Assembly (NCBI GenBank): GCA_002500925.1
Contig: DLTN01000064.1
Location: forward strand, 15,598 to 79,597
Reading direction: 5' to 3'
Length of the DNA stretch: 64,000 bases
DNA from: Gemmatimonadales bacterium UBA7835
GTDB lineage: Bacteria; Gemmatimonadota; Gemmatimonadetes; Longimicrobiales; Gaopeijiaceae
In this document: in pieces, positions 19,272 through 28,297 of the stretch
Numbering within the stretch: the first letter of the stretch is position 1
Layout of the letters: the number at the start of each line of letters is the position of its first letter
Program-made: the position numbers and the translations under genes
The notes under the pieces: model-generated
The model's input: the letters and a program-made list of their open reading frames with translations, nothing else
What the model was told of the DNA's origin: nothing
Database searches by the model: none

Positions 19272-19540
19272 GACGACGTTAGCTCCATTTCGTCTACGAC
19301 AGAGACCTCAAAGTCTTCTGTCACCGGATTGGCAAGCAGTTTTCGGCACATCACCTCGACTGTCGCGAGCGCGGTATCAGCGGAATCGGCATCTATCTCG
19401 ATGTAGATGGCTTTTCCGACGCTCACGTCATTCACGCCTTCCCAGCCGAGGGAATTCAGTGAGTGGTGGATAGCTTTGCCCTGAGGATCGAGAAGTCCCG
19501 GACGAGGTTTTACACGAACTTCGATACGGTACTGACTCAC
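19268..19540 (-). CDS. purS: Phosphoribosylformylglycinamidine synthase subunit PurS
   Basis: A 90-residue protein with the usual PurS features: an N-terminal strand [18 protein letters not shown], then [12 protein letters not shown]. PurS bridges PurL and PurQ and is needed in organisms with small PurL. It overlaps pssA upstream and purQ downstream by 4 bases each. Confidence 0.94.
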   Translation of the reverse strand: MSQYRIEVRVKPRPGLLDPQGKAIHHSLNSLGWEGVNDVSVGKAIYIEIDADSADTALATVEVMCRKLLANPVTEDFEVSVVDEMELTSS

Positions 19541-20433
19541 GCTTGTTCCTCCAGACCTTGATTGGGGTCAGGGGTGGATTGGGAATCGAGTTTGAAATCT
19601 ACGGCTCTTGATGGAACAAGGTTGCCGTAGTCGAGGTCTCGGACCTCAGAATGAGACCTGACGTCGTCCTCTTCTAGGTCGAGCAGTGGATCTCCAACTG
19701 GAATGCGGTCAAGAAAACCCAGTACAACAGATTTCAGCAGGCCCCAGGCTATGTACAGCGCTAGCACGGTAAAGAAAAAGTATTCAGGGACAGAAACTGC
19801 TAAAAAGACGGCTGCAAGCAGTATGACACTGTTTGCTACGCCCCGTGGGGTCGAGAGGCTGATCTTAGATACTTTGGAGTAAGGGACGTGGCTTACCATT
19901 AGAACTGCCAATAGTACCATCCCCACGGCCATTATTTGTTGCCAAGGCAGGTCGCTCAGATACGAGTTGAAGAACCATGTTTGACTGAATGGAAAGAACG
20001 AGGCGAGTACCATTCCTGCAGCTGTTGAAGGAAGCCCGTGGTACTGTCGTTTTGCCTCTCCGCCCTGTTCCATATTGAATCGTGCTAGCCGGACCACTAC
20101 GGCCGTGATATAAACAAAAGCCAATACCCAGCTCCATTCGGCGTCCGCAAAGAAGAGCGCGAACATGACGTATCCGGGAGCGACCCCAAAGGAGATCGAG
20201 TCGACCAGTGAGTCCAGCTGGGCTCCGAACGCAGACCCTGTGCGAGTTAGTCGCGCGACTCTTCCATCTAGCAGATCGAGAATGCCGGCAATGGTTATAC
20301 ACCACCCAGCCCATTGGAAATCACCTCTAGATACAGACACCATTGCGTAGATGCCAAAAAAGAGATTGCCTAGCGTAAAGGCTGATGGGAGTATTATGAC
20401 CCCACGTTGAAGAGTCTGGCGTGGGCCTGGCAT
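19537..20433 (-). CDS. pssA: CDP-diacylglycerol-serine O-phosphatidyltransferase
   Basis: A 298-residue integral membrane enzyme making phosphatidylserine from CDP-diacylglycerol and serine. The CDP-alcohol phosphatidyltransferase motif is perfect: Asp56, Gly57, Ala60, Arg61, Gly70, Asp74, Asp78. Several hydrophobic segments surround it, and a hydrophilic C-terminal tail of about 60 residues follows. The start overlaps the psd stop by one base, so substrate and product enzymes of phosphatidylethanolamine synthesis are adjacent. Both are embedded between purC and purS. Confidence 0.93.
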   Translation of the reverse strand: MPGPRQTLQRGVIILPSAFTLGNLFFGIYAMVSVSRGDFQWAGWCITIAGILDLLDGRVARLTRTGSAFGAQLDSLVDSISFGVAPGYVMFALFFADAEWSWVLAFVYITAVVVRLARFNMEQGGEAKRQYHGLPSTAAGMVLASFFPFSQTWFFNSYLSDLPWQQIMAVGMVLLAVLMVSHVPYSKVSKISLSTPRGVANSVILLAAVFLAVSVPEYFFFTVLALYIAWGLLKSVVLGFLDRIPVGDPLLDLEEDDVRSHSEVRDLDYGNLVPSRAVDFKLDSQSTPDPNQGLEEQA

Positions 20434-21125
20434 TAGGCCTCCTCAGAGCGCATCCGCGCTATCGGGGACGAGCCTACCTTAACACGATCTCCTACGCTGC
20501 AGAGGACCTCCCAATGTTGCGGAAAGAAGAGGTCGACTCGCGAGCCAAACCGTATTAATCCGAATCGGCTCCCGCGTTTCACGGAGTCGCCCTGCTCAGG
20601 GTCGGTTACAATCCTACGAGCTATCAGCCCCGCTATCTGCTTTACCAGCACCCTCCCGTGCACCGTAACAATCCCGAGAGATGACTGCTCGTTGTCCTCG
20701 GATGCTTTCTCTGCCCAGGCCACCGCGTAAGAGCCCGGGCGGTAAACCTTGTACTCAACCGTCCCTGAAACCGGAGCTCGTTGAACATGCACGTCGAAAA
20801 TGCTAAGAAAGATCGAGATCTTCTTGGCCGCTCCTAATATAAAGTCGTCCTGTACGACGTCTTCGATCAGAATCACTTTTCCTTGTCCGGGTGCTACTAC
20901 GAGACTTTCATCCGTGGGCACGTTCGGTTGGGGATCACGAAAAAACCACAGAACGAAGACTGCGAGCAGGCTTGTTGTCACTCCCGCGATTTGGATCACG
21001 ATCTCAGTTGCAGTCGTTATACCTGAAACACCTGTAGCGCCTTGGAGCCAGACACTGATCCAGCATGCGCCCGCAAGGAGAGTGCCCACGACCGCGAAAG
21101 GGATTCCCTCGCGGGCTATTTTCAC
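20433..21125 (-). CDS. psd: Phosphatidylserine decarboxylase proenzyme
   Basis: A 230-residue short-form PSD that converts phosphatidylserine to phosphatidylethanolamine. The self-cleavage site that creates the pyruvoyl group is Gly194-Ser195 in IRFGSRVD. Two N-terminal hydrophobic stretches (about 8-30 and 42-62) anchor it in the membrane. FLSIFDVHVQRAPVSG is the usual core motif. It overlaps purC by 4 bases upstream and pssA by 1 base downstream. Confidence 0.93.
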   Translation of the reverse strand: MKIAREGIPFAVVGTLLAGACWISVWLQGATGVSGITTATEIVIQIAGVTTSLLAVFVLWFFRDPQPNVPTDESLVVAPGQGKVILIEDVVQDDFILGAAKKISIFLSIFDVHVQRAPVSGTVEYKVYRPGSYAVAWAEKASEDNEQSSLGIVTVHGRVLVKQIAGLIARRIVTDPEQGDSVKRGSRFGLIRFGSRVDLFFPQHWEVLCSVGDRVKVGSSPIARMRSEEA

Positions 21126-22063
21126 CGGTCGTCCCTAAATATCGGAGGTTGGTAGTCCGCGAGAGCTGTTCCTGTTAAACGCTGGAATACATCCTTGTAC
21201 CTCTCTGATGATTCGAGTACGACGTCTTCCGGTAGGTCAGGTGGTGGAGGACTCTTATCCCAGTCGAGGGTTTCAAGCCAGTCGCGTACCGGTTGTTTGT
21301 CCAGTGATGGCTGGCCTCTGCCGACCCCATAGCTTTCTTTCGGCCAAAAGCGAGACGAGTCGGGGGTCAGTACTTCGTCAATTAGAAGGAGCTCACCGTT
21401 CTTGTGCCCGAACTCAAATTTTGTGTCGGCCAAAATTATGTCACTTTGTTCGGCTACATCCCTTCCGAAGCCGTAGATTTCGAGTGAGAGCTGCTTAAGT
21501 CGCTCGGCGAGCTCACCACCCAGGATCTCCATCGTCTGGCCGAATGTAATGTTTTCGTCGTGCTCACCTTGCTGGGCCTTTGTAGCTGGTGAAAAGATCG
21601 CGGGGTCGAGCCGTTGACTTTCCTGGAGCCCTTGATCTAGAGGCTCACCGGCTAAGGTGCCGCTGTGCTTGTATTCCTTCCACGCGGATCCTGAGATATA
21701 CCCGCGGACTACGCATTCCACGAGGACCGGATCTGTCTTGTGCACCAGCATCGCTCTCCGGGCCCACTGGCTGCGTGTGCTGGCAAGCTCAGGATGACGC
21801 GCAATTATACGTTCAGGATCTACAGCGATGAGGTGGTGTGAAAGCCTGTCATCTAGCTGATCCAGCCACCACGCGGTTATCTGCGTTAAGACCTCGCCCT
21901 TGTGGGGGATTGGCTGTGGGAGCACCACGTCGAATGCGCTGACGCGGTCGCTGGCTATCATTAGTAGTGTCTCTGAGTCCACCTCGTACACGTCCCTGAC
22001 TTTCCCTCGGTGTAGGAGTGGCAGTGGGAGCTTTGACTCGTGGACCAAGTTCTGATCAGACAT
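21122..22063 (-). CDS. purC: Phosphoribosylaminoimidazole-succinocarboxamide synthase
   Basis: A 313-residue SAICAR synthetase, the longer form of the family. HRGKVRDVYEV near the N-terminus and MIASDRVSAFDV are standard ATP/substrate motifs; ECVVRGYISGSAWKEY and LADTKFEFG follow. It ligates aspartate to CAIR in purine synthesis. It overlaps purB by 8 bases upstream and psd by 4 downstream. Confidence 0.96.
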   Translation of the reverse strand: MSDQNLVHESKLPLPLLHRGKVRDVYEVDSETLLMIASDRVSAFDVVLPQPIPHKGEVLTQITAWWLDQLDDRLSHHLIAVDPERIIARHPELASTRSQWARRAMLVHKTDPVLVECVVRGYISGSAWKEYKHSGTLAGEPLDQGLQESQRLDPAIFSPATKAQQGEHDENITFGQTMEILGGELAERLKQLSLEIYGFGRDVAEQSDIILADTKFEFGHKNGELLLIDEVLTPDSSRFWPKESYGVGRGQPSLDKQPVRDWLETLDWDKSPPPPDLPEDVVLESSERYKDVFQRLTGTALADYQPPIFRDDR

Positions 22064-23495
22064 GGAGGGTGGGGGCTTCCAGGGTTATTGAGTGAGAGTT
22101 GTGCTTTTCTAATACGGGTGCTACTGCGGACTCGATGAATCGCTCCACTTGCGACGGAGCTCGGCCTACGAACCGCATTGGATCTGTCATTTGTTGAAGC
22201 TCCTCCATACTGAGAGCAAATGACTCATCTTCGGCGATTCGGTCTAGTAGATCTGCATCGGCACCTTCTTCCTTCATGCGTCGTGCTGCGGCCATGGAGT
22301 GCTTCCGGATCGACTCGTGTAACTCTTGTCTGTCACCACCCCGTGACACTGCGTTCATCAAGATCGTTTCTGTGGCCATGAAGGGAAGGTGCTCGGCGAG
22401 ATTCCTTCGGATTACCTCCGGGTTCACGACCATCCGACCCGCAATGTTCTCAAGGAGTACCAGGCACCCGTCTAGGGCTAGGAACGCGTCAGGTACCGAG
22501 ACACGTCGGTTAGCTGAGTCGTCAAGTGTGCGCTCTAGCCACTGCGTAGCTGCCGTGAAAGCGGGATCAATGGATAGTGTGATTACGTGCCGGGCCAGGG
22601 CGCAAATGCGCTCCGCCCTCATGGGATTGCGCTTGTATGGCATAGCTGATGAACCGATCTGCTCGGCTTCGAATGGCTCTTCAACCTCCCTAAGGTTGGC
22701 GAGAATCCTCAGGTCGTGCCCGATCTTCGAGACCGAAGCAGCTGTGCCGGCGAGAGATGCCTGCACCGCATAGTCTACTTTTCGTGTGTAGGTCTGACCG
22801 CTAACTGGATACGTCGACTCGAAACCCATACGCTTTCCTACTGCTAGGTCTAGTTTGTCGACCTTATTGTGATCTCCTTCGAAGAGCTCTAAGAAAGAGG
22901 CTTGGGTTCCGGTCGTTCCACGCACACCTCTGAAGCGTAGGACCTCGATTCGGTGATCCAACTCTTCTACGTCCAGCAGCAAATCCTGGATCCAGAGTGT
23001 CGCTCGCTTCCCGACCGTCGTCGGCTGAGCCGGTTGGAAGTGTGTATAGCCCAGAGTTGGAAGAGAAGCATGCTCCCTCGCAAAGTCTGTTAACGCATCT
23101 ACGCAGCGGATCAAGCGAGCGCGGGTTAACTCGAGGGCATCCCGGTGGAGGATCAGGTCAGTGTTGTCACCAATGAATGCGCTCGTCGCCCCGAGGTGAA
23201 TGATTCCCTTTGCCTCAGGAGCATCATCACCGAACAAATGCACGTGAGCCATGACATCGTGGCGGAAGCGCTTTTCGTATTCGGCTGCTTTTTCTAGGTC
23301 GAGTTTGTCTACTGCCGCATGCATCTGCTCAAGTGCTTCTTTGGAGATGTTGAGGCCCAGCTCAGCTTGGCTTTCGGCCAGTGCGATCCAAAGACGACGC
23401 CAGGTGCCGAAGCGACGTGACGGAGAAAAGATCCGTTGCATCTCTCTCGATGCGTAACGGTCCGAGAGCGGGTGCATGTATCTATCAATTTCCAA
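22056..23495 (-). CDS. purB: Adenylosuccinate lyase
   Basis: A 479-residue fumarase/aspartase-superfamily enzyme acting twice in purine synthesis (SAICAR to AICAR, adenylosuccinate to AMP). The superfamily signature GSSAMPYKRNPMRAE lies near residue 280. The N-terminal region DRYASREMQRIFSP fits the longer eukaryote-like PurB group. It starts 1 base after the DegQ-like gene ends and overlaps purC by 8 bases. Confidence 0.96.
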   Translation of the reverse strand: MEIDRYMHPLSDRYASREMQRIFSPSRRFGTWRRLWIALAESQAELGLNISKEALEQMHAAVDKLDLEKAAEYEKRFRHDVMAHVHLFGDDAPEAKGIIHLGATSAFIGDNTDLILHRDALELTRARLIRCVDALTDFAREHASLPTLGYTHFQPAQPTTVGKRATLWIQDLLLDVEELDHRIEVLRFRGVRGTTGTQASFLELFEGDHNKVDKLDLAVGKRMGFESTYPVSGQTYTRKVDYAVQASLAGTAASVSKIGHDLRILANLREVEEPFEAEQIGSSAMPYKRNPMRAERICALARHVITLSIDPAFTAATQWLERTLDDSANRRVSVPDAFLALDGCLVLLENIAGRMVVNPEVIRRNLAEHLPFMATETILMNAVSRGGDRQELHESIRKHSMAAARRMKEEGADADLLDRIAEDESFALSMEELQQMTDPMRFVGRAPSQVERFIESAVAPVLEKHNSHSITLEAPTLHV

Positions 23496-23496
23496 C

Positions 23497-24948
23497 TTAA
23501 CCCCTCCAGGACAGGCTGGTTGTATAGTAGCTGTTGTCGCGTTCTAGGTAGACAACGATCCGGCCCTGTTGTCCGGTGAGCTCATCGAAGAATGACGCAG
23601 CGTCTTCGGCGCTACGGATGCGAGTGCGGTTCATCTGAATGATGACATCGCCCATCTGCAAGCGTGTCCGACTCGTCAGTTCAGTAGATATGTCTGCGAT
23701 CAGGGCTCCCGATTCGCTAGACAGTCCAAGTTCACCCTGGATTTGTGATGACACGGTGATGAGTTCAATGTCTTGAAAGAGAGTAACTCTTGCAGCGATT
23801 GACGAAGGAAATTGCATTGCCTCCATCTCGATCGTTCGTGACTGCCCCTGCACACTTAACTCTAAGCCGTTCCCAGCACGGAGATCCAGCAGCACGCCCT
23901 CCCAGTCGAGCGGACCTGACAGGGGACGCCCATTCGCACGTAGTAACATATCACCTCGCTGGAGAGCAGCCTCGTCGGCTGGAGAGCCTTCAGTAACCCG
24001 ACTGATTCGCACTCCTCGGGTTCGCCCCCATGCATCGGCTTCAGCAGGCTCTACGTCGATGCCTACCCACGCTCGACGTATCTCACCGTGCTCGAGGAAA
24101 TCGTCCGCGATTTGCAGCGCACGGTCTATCGGGATTGCGAAACCGAGCCCTTCGCTGCCGCCGCTGCGTGAGATGATTGACGCGTTGACTCCGATCACGT
24201 CGCCTTGTGCGTTCACTAGGGCGCCGCCTGAGTTGCCAGGATTGATGGAAGCATCGGTTTGAATCATTCCGAAGTAGAACCCTTCGTCTTCTGAGGACGG
24301 AGCGATATTGCGATCTACAGCCGAGATCACACCAGCAGTGACGGTTGGTTCGCTGTCTGCGACGTAGTTGCCGAGCGGGTTACCTATCGCGATAGCCCAT
24401 TCTCCTATTAGTAACCCCTTCGCAGTCCCAACTGGAGCCACGGGCAGGTCGTCTCCCGTGATCCGAAGAATGGCTATATCGGCTACAGGGTCCGTCCCAA
24501 CGATCTCTGCATTGAAATCACGCCCGCCCGGAAGAGTGATCTTTATCTCCGAAGCGCCTGTTATTACGTGGTCGTTAGTGATCACTATCCCATCCTCACT
24601 TACGATCACGCCTGATCCGAAACCGGTGCTGCGTTGCTGGGCTCCGGGAGGGAGGATCATGCTCTCCCACATCGTTCGAGGTCGAACCCGGCGTGTGCGC
24701 ATGACATTAACACTGACCACTGCAGGGGCTACCCGAGCCGCCGCTCGAACTATTGCGGTTCTCCTGCTCTCATCAATCATCTGAGATGAGGAGATTTGCG
24801 ACAGCTCGGAGGCCTGATCCACCGAAGATGTGTCAGCCTGAGATAATACCGCGCTCGGACCACACGCTCCGGCGGTTATTGCTGCGAGCGCGGGGAGGAG
24901 AAGCCGGGGAGGGGTGGGCCCTCGTTTAAAGCGCTGTGCCTGCGGCAT
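23497..24948 (-). CDS. DegQ/HtrA-type periplasmic serine protease with PDZ domains
   Basis: A 483-residue trypsin-like protease for envelope protein quality control. Triad residues for the ATG at 24948 are His127 (TNDHVI), Asp157 (VADIAIL) and Ser240 (NPGNSGG). A PDZ domain follows (about 280-365), then a second, more divergent PDZ-like part ending near residue 480. The export signal ends in AGAC with Cys29, a possible but imperfect lipobox, so the enzyme may be membrane-tethered. An ATG at 24978 would overlap the upstream transaldolase gene by 53 bases; the chosen start overlaps by 23. Its place directly before purB is not functionally obvious. Confidence 0.9.
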   Translation of the reverse strand: MPQAQRFKRGPTPPRLLLPALAAITAGACGPSAVLSQADTSSVDQASELSQISSSQMIDESRRTAIVRAAARVAPAVVSVNVMRTRRVRPRTMWESMILPPGAQQRSTGFGSGVIVSEDGIVITNDHVITGASEIKITLPGGRDFNAEIVGTDPVADIAILRITGDDLPVAPVGTAKGLLIGEWAIAIGNPLGNYVADSEPTVTAGVISAVDRNIAPSSEDEGFYFGMIQTDASINPGNSGGALVNAQGDVIGVNASIISRSGGSEGLGFAIPIDRALQIADDFLEHGEIRRAWVGIDVEPAEADAWGRTRGVRISRVTEGSPADEAALQRGDMLLRANGRPLSGPLDWEGVLLDLRAGNGLELSVQGQSRTIEMEAMQFPSSIAARVTLFQDIELITVSSQIQGELGLSSESGALIADISTELTSRTRLQMGDVIIQMNRTRIRSAEDAASFFDELTGQQGRIVVYLERDNSYYTTSLSWRG

Positions 24949-25579
24949 CCCAATCCTTGAGAAACGCGTTGAGACCACTGTCGGTGAGTGGATGCTTACT
25001 TAACTGCCAAAGAACTTTAGAAGGCAGGGTAGCGCAGTCTGCACCTATTAACATGCACTCTACTACATGCATTGGATGCCGAAGTGAGGCCGCCAAGATT
25101 TCTGTATCGAATCCGTAGTTGTCGTAGACCTGCCTTATTTGGCCGATCAACTGCATTCCCTCACCCGAAATGTCGTCGAGTCTACCCACGAATGGTGAGA
25201 TGAACGTGGCACCGGCCTTGGCTGCGAGAAGTGCTTGAGAGACTGAGAAGCACAGAGTGACGTTGACTTTGTGGCCTTCGGAAACCAGGTCTCGGCACGC
25301 CTTTAGTCCGTCTTCGGTGAGGGGAACTTTTACGACAGCGTTCTCATGTATCGCCGCCAGTTTCCTTCCTTCTGCAACCATCGTCTCACGATCAACTGCT
25401 ACTACTTCGAGTGAGACTGGACCGTCTACGGCTTCGCAGATTTCTTGGTACATGGCGGTGACGTCGCCATCTGCCACCTTCGCCACGAGGGACGGATTAG
25501 TTGTAATGCCATCAATCAGGCCTGCGTCCGAGGCTCGTCGGATTTCTGACAGATCAGCCGTATCGAGGAAGATTTTCAT
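24926..25579 (-). CDS. Transaldolase / fructose-6-phosphate aldolase, TalC type
   Basis: A 217-residue member of the short transaldolase subfamily (MipB/TalC). The Schiff-base lysine is Lys84 in VVKVPLT; DTADLSEIR and ITTNPSLVAK at the N-terminus are typical. The family includes both true transaldolases (pentose phosphate pathway) and fructose-6-phosphate aldolases. These cannot be separated safely here, though TalC-type transaldolase is the commoner role outside enterobacteria. It lies 44 bases after truA. Confidence 0.9.
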   Translation of the reverse strand: MKIFLDTADLSEIRRASDAGLIDGITTNPSLVAKVADGDVTAMYQEICEAVDGPVSLEVVAVDRETMVAEGRKLAAIHENAVVKVPLTEDGLKACRDLVSEGHKVNVTLCFSVSQALLAAKAGATFISPFVGRLDDISGEGMQLIGQIRQVYDNYGFDTEILAASLRHPMHVVECMLIGADCATLPSKVLWQLSKHPLTDSGLNAFLKDWDAAGTAL

Positions 25580-25623
25580 CTGGGGAGGGGGCTCCGTATC
25601 GGTTCAGGTTTAGAAGAAGATTC

Positions 25624-26421
25624 CTAATCGACAGAATCATCGCTGGGATATGTCACCCTGTGGAGAAATAGCCCTTCGGGAGGCGCTGGGGGAGAGGTCG
25701 TAAATTCGTCAGGGGATTCAAGTAGTCTAGCCATATCCTCAATCTCTCGCCGACCCAGTGCGATGTCTATCATTGTTCCTGTCAGATAACGCACCATGTG
25801 ATGCAGATATCGGTTTGCCGTTATGGTCAATCGAACCCCCAGGTCAGTGTCACTCCACTTTGCCTGGTGCACAGTGCAACGGGTTCCGCGCTCAGGTTGG
25901 CCCGCTTTCGCGAATGCAGCAAAGCAGTGGTCACCAACTATGTCCTGGGCTGCATGATCCAATAGAATCCGGTCTAGTGTGGGCGATTGATCTAATGTCC
26001 CACCCAGTGGCCAACACCAGCGCTTGTAAAAAGGCGAGGCGCACATGGGCTTAAGGCCAACTTCATAGCGGTAGGTCCGCTCAAGCGCATCGTAGCGAGG
26101 ATGGAAATCAGGTGGGACGGGAGTAACGGACGAGATCCAGATGTCGTCCGGCAGCAAGGAATTCAGTGACTTCTTGAACTTTGTAGCTCCCCAACTTGAC
26201 GGCATGCCCACAGATGCGACCTGTCCAGTCGCGTGAACTCCTGCGTCGGTACGCCCTGATCCGGTGACCGTATGAGGTGAGTTAGCCAACTTCGAGACCA
26301 CGGACTCTATGTCACCCTGTACCGTGCGCTGGTCCGGCTGGGTTTGCCAGCCGTGAAATGCCGTACCGTCGTATTGGACGGTGAGGCGAAAAAACCGGAG
26401 GGACTCGGTGGCATCCACCAC
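25624..26421 (-). CDS. truA: tRNA pseudouridine synthase A
   Basis: A 265-residue TruA that isomerises uridines 38-40 in the anticodon stem-loop. The catalytic Asp59 is in GSGRTDAGVHA. Other family segments are YDGTAFHGWQ, RTYRYEV and RYLHHMVRYLTGTM. It is the first gene of the long minus-strand run leading to purF. It faces trpD across 188 bases. Confidence 0.95.
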   Translation of the reverse strand: MVDATESLRFFRLTVQYDGTAFHGWQTQPDQRTVQGDIESVVSKLANSPHTVTGSGRTDAGVHATGQVASVGMPSSWGATKFKKSLNSLLPDDIWISSVTPVPPDFHPRYDALERTYRYEVGLKPMCASPFYKRWCWPLGGTLDQSPTLDRILLDHAAQDIVGDHCFAAFAKAGQPERGTRCTVHQAKWSDTDLGVRLTITANRYLHHMVRYLTGTMIDIALGRREIEDMARLLESPDEFTTSPPAPPEGLFLHRVTYPSDDSVD

Positions 26422-26543
26422 GGTAAGTTAGCAATGCACTGGATTCGTTCCAAGACGACAAATGAAAGTCGGTTCTTGTTCCCGCATCCGATACGAGATT
26501 GACCACAAAGCCTTGCAGGAATTAGCCTTCTCGATAGTCCACA

Positions 26544-26572
26544 TTGCAGGGGCTTCAGCGGTGCCGTTTTAT
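26544..26572 (+). promoter_or_regulatory. Possible promoter for trpD
   Basis: TTGCAG (26544-26549) and TTTTAT (26567-26572) with a 17-base spacer lie 37 bases before the trpD ATG. The -10 box is weak (4 of 6). No trp-codon-rich leader peptide or terminator/antiterminator pair was seen in the 188-base gap. Confidence 0.33.
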
Positions 26573-26609
26573 GTGCGCGATCTTATTCCATGCATAACCC
26601 TACGAGATA

Positions 26610-27635
26610 ATGAACCAGCCAGGTCTGACTGAATTTCTGGAATATGTCGCGCAGGGAAAACATCTGACCACCTCACAAGCAGAAGCTGCGTTTGATCGCT
26701 TTATGGACGGGACAGCTAGTGAGATTCAAATGGCAGGCCTTCTCGTCGGCATGCGAGCCAAAGGGCTCGCATCATCAGAGATAGCGGGTGGCGTCCGGGC
26801 TCTTCGTTCGGCTATGAACTCGGTATCAGCGTCGGCTCCGGATACCCTAGTCGATACAGCCGGGACGGGAGGTGGAGCTATCACCACGTTCAATATCTCG
26901 ACGACTGCAGCTTTTGTGGCCGCAGGCGCCGGGGTGCCTGTCGCTAAACATGGTAACCGCTCGTTTACATCCCGGAGTGGGAGTGCCGACGTTCTTGAGG
27001 CACTCGGGGTGAGAATTGATTTGACACCTGACCGGATGAGCGAGGTGCTTGAAGAGGTTGGCATCGTGTTTATGTTCGCACCCCTGCTGCATCCGGCTAT
27101 GCGCCACGTCGGATCAGTGCGGGCGGGGCTTGGCATTCGCACGATCATGAATGTTTTAGGTCCCCTGACGAATCCTGCAGGTGCACGTCGCCAGGTCGTG
27201 GGAGTCGCAGATGAGTCGCTCCTCGACCTCATCCCGGGAGCACTCCAAGAATTAGGCCATATAAGGGCTCTTGTAGTGCATGGGTCTCATGGGCTCGACG
27301 AGATCAGTCCGCTCGGGTCGACTCGTGTAGTCGAACTTAGGAATGGCGCGTTGTTAGATTACGAGCTCACCCTAGAAAGTGTTGGGCTTTCCCCCGTTAA
27401 AGCTTCAGAGATCGCTGGAGGAGAGCCGGAGGAAAACGCGCGCATTGTAAAGGCGGTTCTCAGCGGGGAGGCCGGTGCTCACAGGACGGCTGTTGTGCTT
27501 AATGCAGCGGCAGCTCTTTTGGTTTCTGACCGTGCGCCTGACTGGCCCTCTGCTGTCTCACTCGCGGGCGATACGATAGACTCAGGTGCTGCTGCTGCTG
27601 CGCTCGAGCGCCTGATCGCTAGTACTTGCGGATGA
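26610..27635 (+). CDS. trpD: Anthranilate phosphoribosyltransferase
   Basis: A 341-residue enzyme joining anthranilate and PRPP in tryptophan synthesis. The PRPP motif GTGGG is at residues 85-89, followed by FNISTTAAFVAAGAGVPVAKHGNRS. Length is standard; there is no fused TrpG. Its end overlaps the end of the convergent lexA by 17 bases. trpE and trpG are not in this window. Confidence 0.96.
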   Translation: MNQPGLTEFLEYVAQGKHLTTSQAEAAFDRFMDGTASEIQMAGLLVGMRAKGLASSEIAGGVRALRSAMNSVSASAPDTLVDTAGTGGGAITTFNISTTAAFVAAGAGVPVAKHGNRSFTSRSGSADVLEALGVRIDLTPDRMSEVLEEVGIVFMFAPLLHPAMRHVGSVRAGLGIRTIMNVLGPLTNPAGARRQVVGVADESLLDLIPGALQELGHIRALVVHGSHGLDEISPLGSTRVVELRNGALLDYELTLESVGLSPVKASEIAGGEPEENARIVKAVLSGEAGAHRTAVVLNAAAALLVSDRAPDWPSAVSLAGDTIDSGAAAAALERLIASTCG

Positions 27636-28227
27636 CTCCAACAACAATGCCCTGTACGCTAACGTCTGAGGCGTTAACTAGAATTGGTTCCATCGTGGGA
27701 TTAGCTGGCTGAAGACGTACTTGTCCCTCTGGTTCTCTGTAGAGTTTCTTTACGGTCGCCGACTCGCCTTCTACTAGGGCGACGACCATCTGTCCGTCCT
27801 CAGCACGATCTTGGGCCTGGACAACTATGTAATCACCATCGCGAATTTGCTCTTCGATCATCGAGTTACCCTCGACCCGCAGCACGTAATTGTCTCGTCG
27901 CTGACTGACCATGTCCGGAGGAACCGCTAGTGTCTCGGTATCCTGTATCGCTTCTATAGGCATTCCAGCAGCAACTGCACCGAGAAGAGGCAGCTCAATT
28001 ACTGGGGTTCCGGTGTCACTTCTGACGAGCTCAATCGAGCGACTCTCGTTGTATGACTTCCGGATATAGCCTTTGCGTTCCAGATTGCTCAGGTGCTCGT
28101 GCACAGTAGCAAGAGAAGAATATCCAAAGGACTCGGCGATCTCTTCGAAGCTTGGCGCATAGCCTCGCGCATCAATGAAGGATTCAATGTAGTCCAGGAT
28201 CTCTTTCTGGCGCTTGGTGAGGGGCAT
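27619..28227 (-). CDS. lexA: LexA repressor
   Basis: A 202-residue SOS repressor and self-cleaving peptidase. ATG at 28227 is chosen because GGAGGGAGG lies just upstream and the protein then begins MPLTKRQKEIL as usual. The winged-helix DNA-binding domain covers residues 1-65. The cleavage site is Ala87-Gly88 (AVAAGMP). The Ser-Lys dyad is Ser122 (EGNSMIE) and Lys160 (ATVKK). The gene lies antisense between trpD and trpC. The 60-base gap to trpC carries CCGAA repeats described separately, possibly its own operator. Confidence 0.95.
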   Translation of the reverse strand: MPLTKRQKEILDYIESFIDARGYAPSFEEIAESFGYSSLATVHEHLSNLERKGYIRKSYNESRSIELVRSDTGTPVIELPLLGAVAAGMPIEAIQDTETLAVPPDMVSQRRDNYVLRVEGNSMIEEQIRDGDYIVVQAQDRAEDGQMVVALVEGESATVKKLYREPEGQVRLQPANPTMEPILVNASDVSVQGIVVGVIRKY

Positions 28228-28254
28228 CGCAGTCTTCCTCCCTCCGGTAGGGAC

Positions 28255-28297
28255 CCGAATAAGAACCGAAGTAAGGTTACCCGAACGTTGCCCGAAA
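28255..28297. promoter_or_regulatory. Four CCGAA repeats, possible LexA operator
   Basis: CCGAA occurs at 28255, 28266, 28281 and 28292, spaced 11, 15 and 11 bases. The last pair reads GAAC-N7-GAAA (28283-28297), one base off GAAC-N7-GAAC, the direct-repeat LexA box known from alphaproteobacteria. The first pair reads GAAT-N7-GAAG. They lie between the divergent starts of lexA and trpC, where an autoregulatory operator would be expected. Assignment to LexA is inference. Confidence 0.35.

Noticed and set aside
26422..26609. Search for a trp attenuator before trpD
   Set aside because: No Trp-codon-rich short frame and no terminator with T-run was found.
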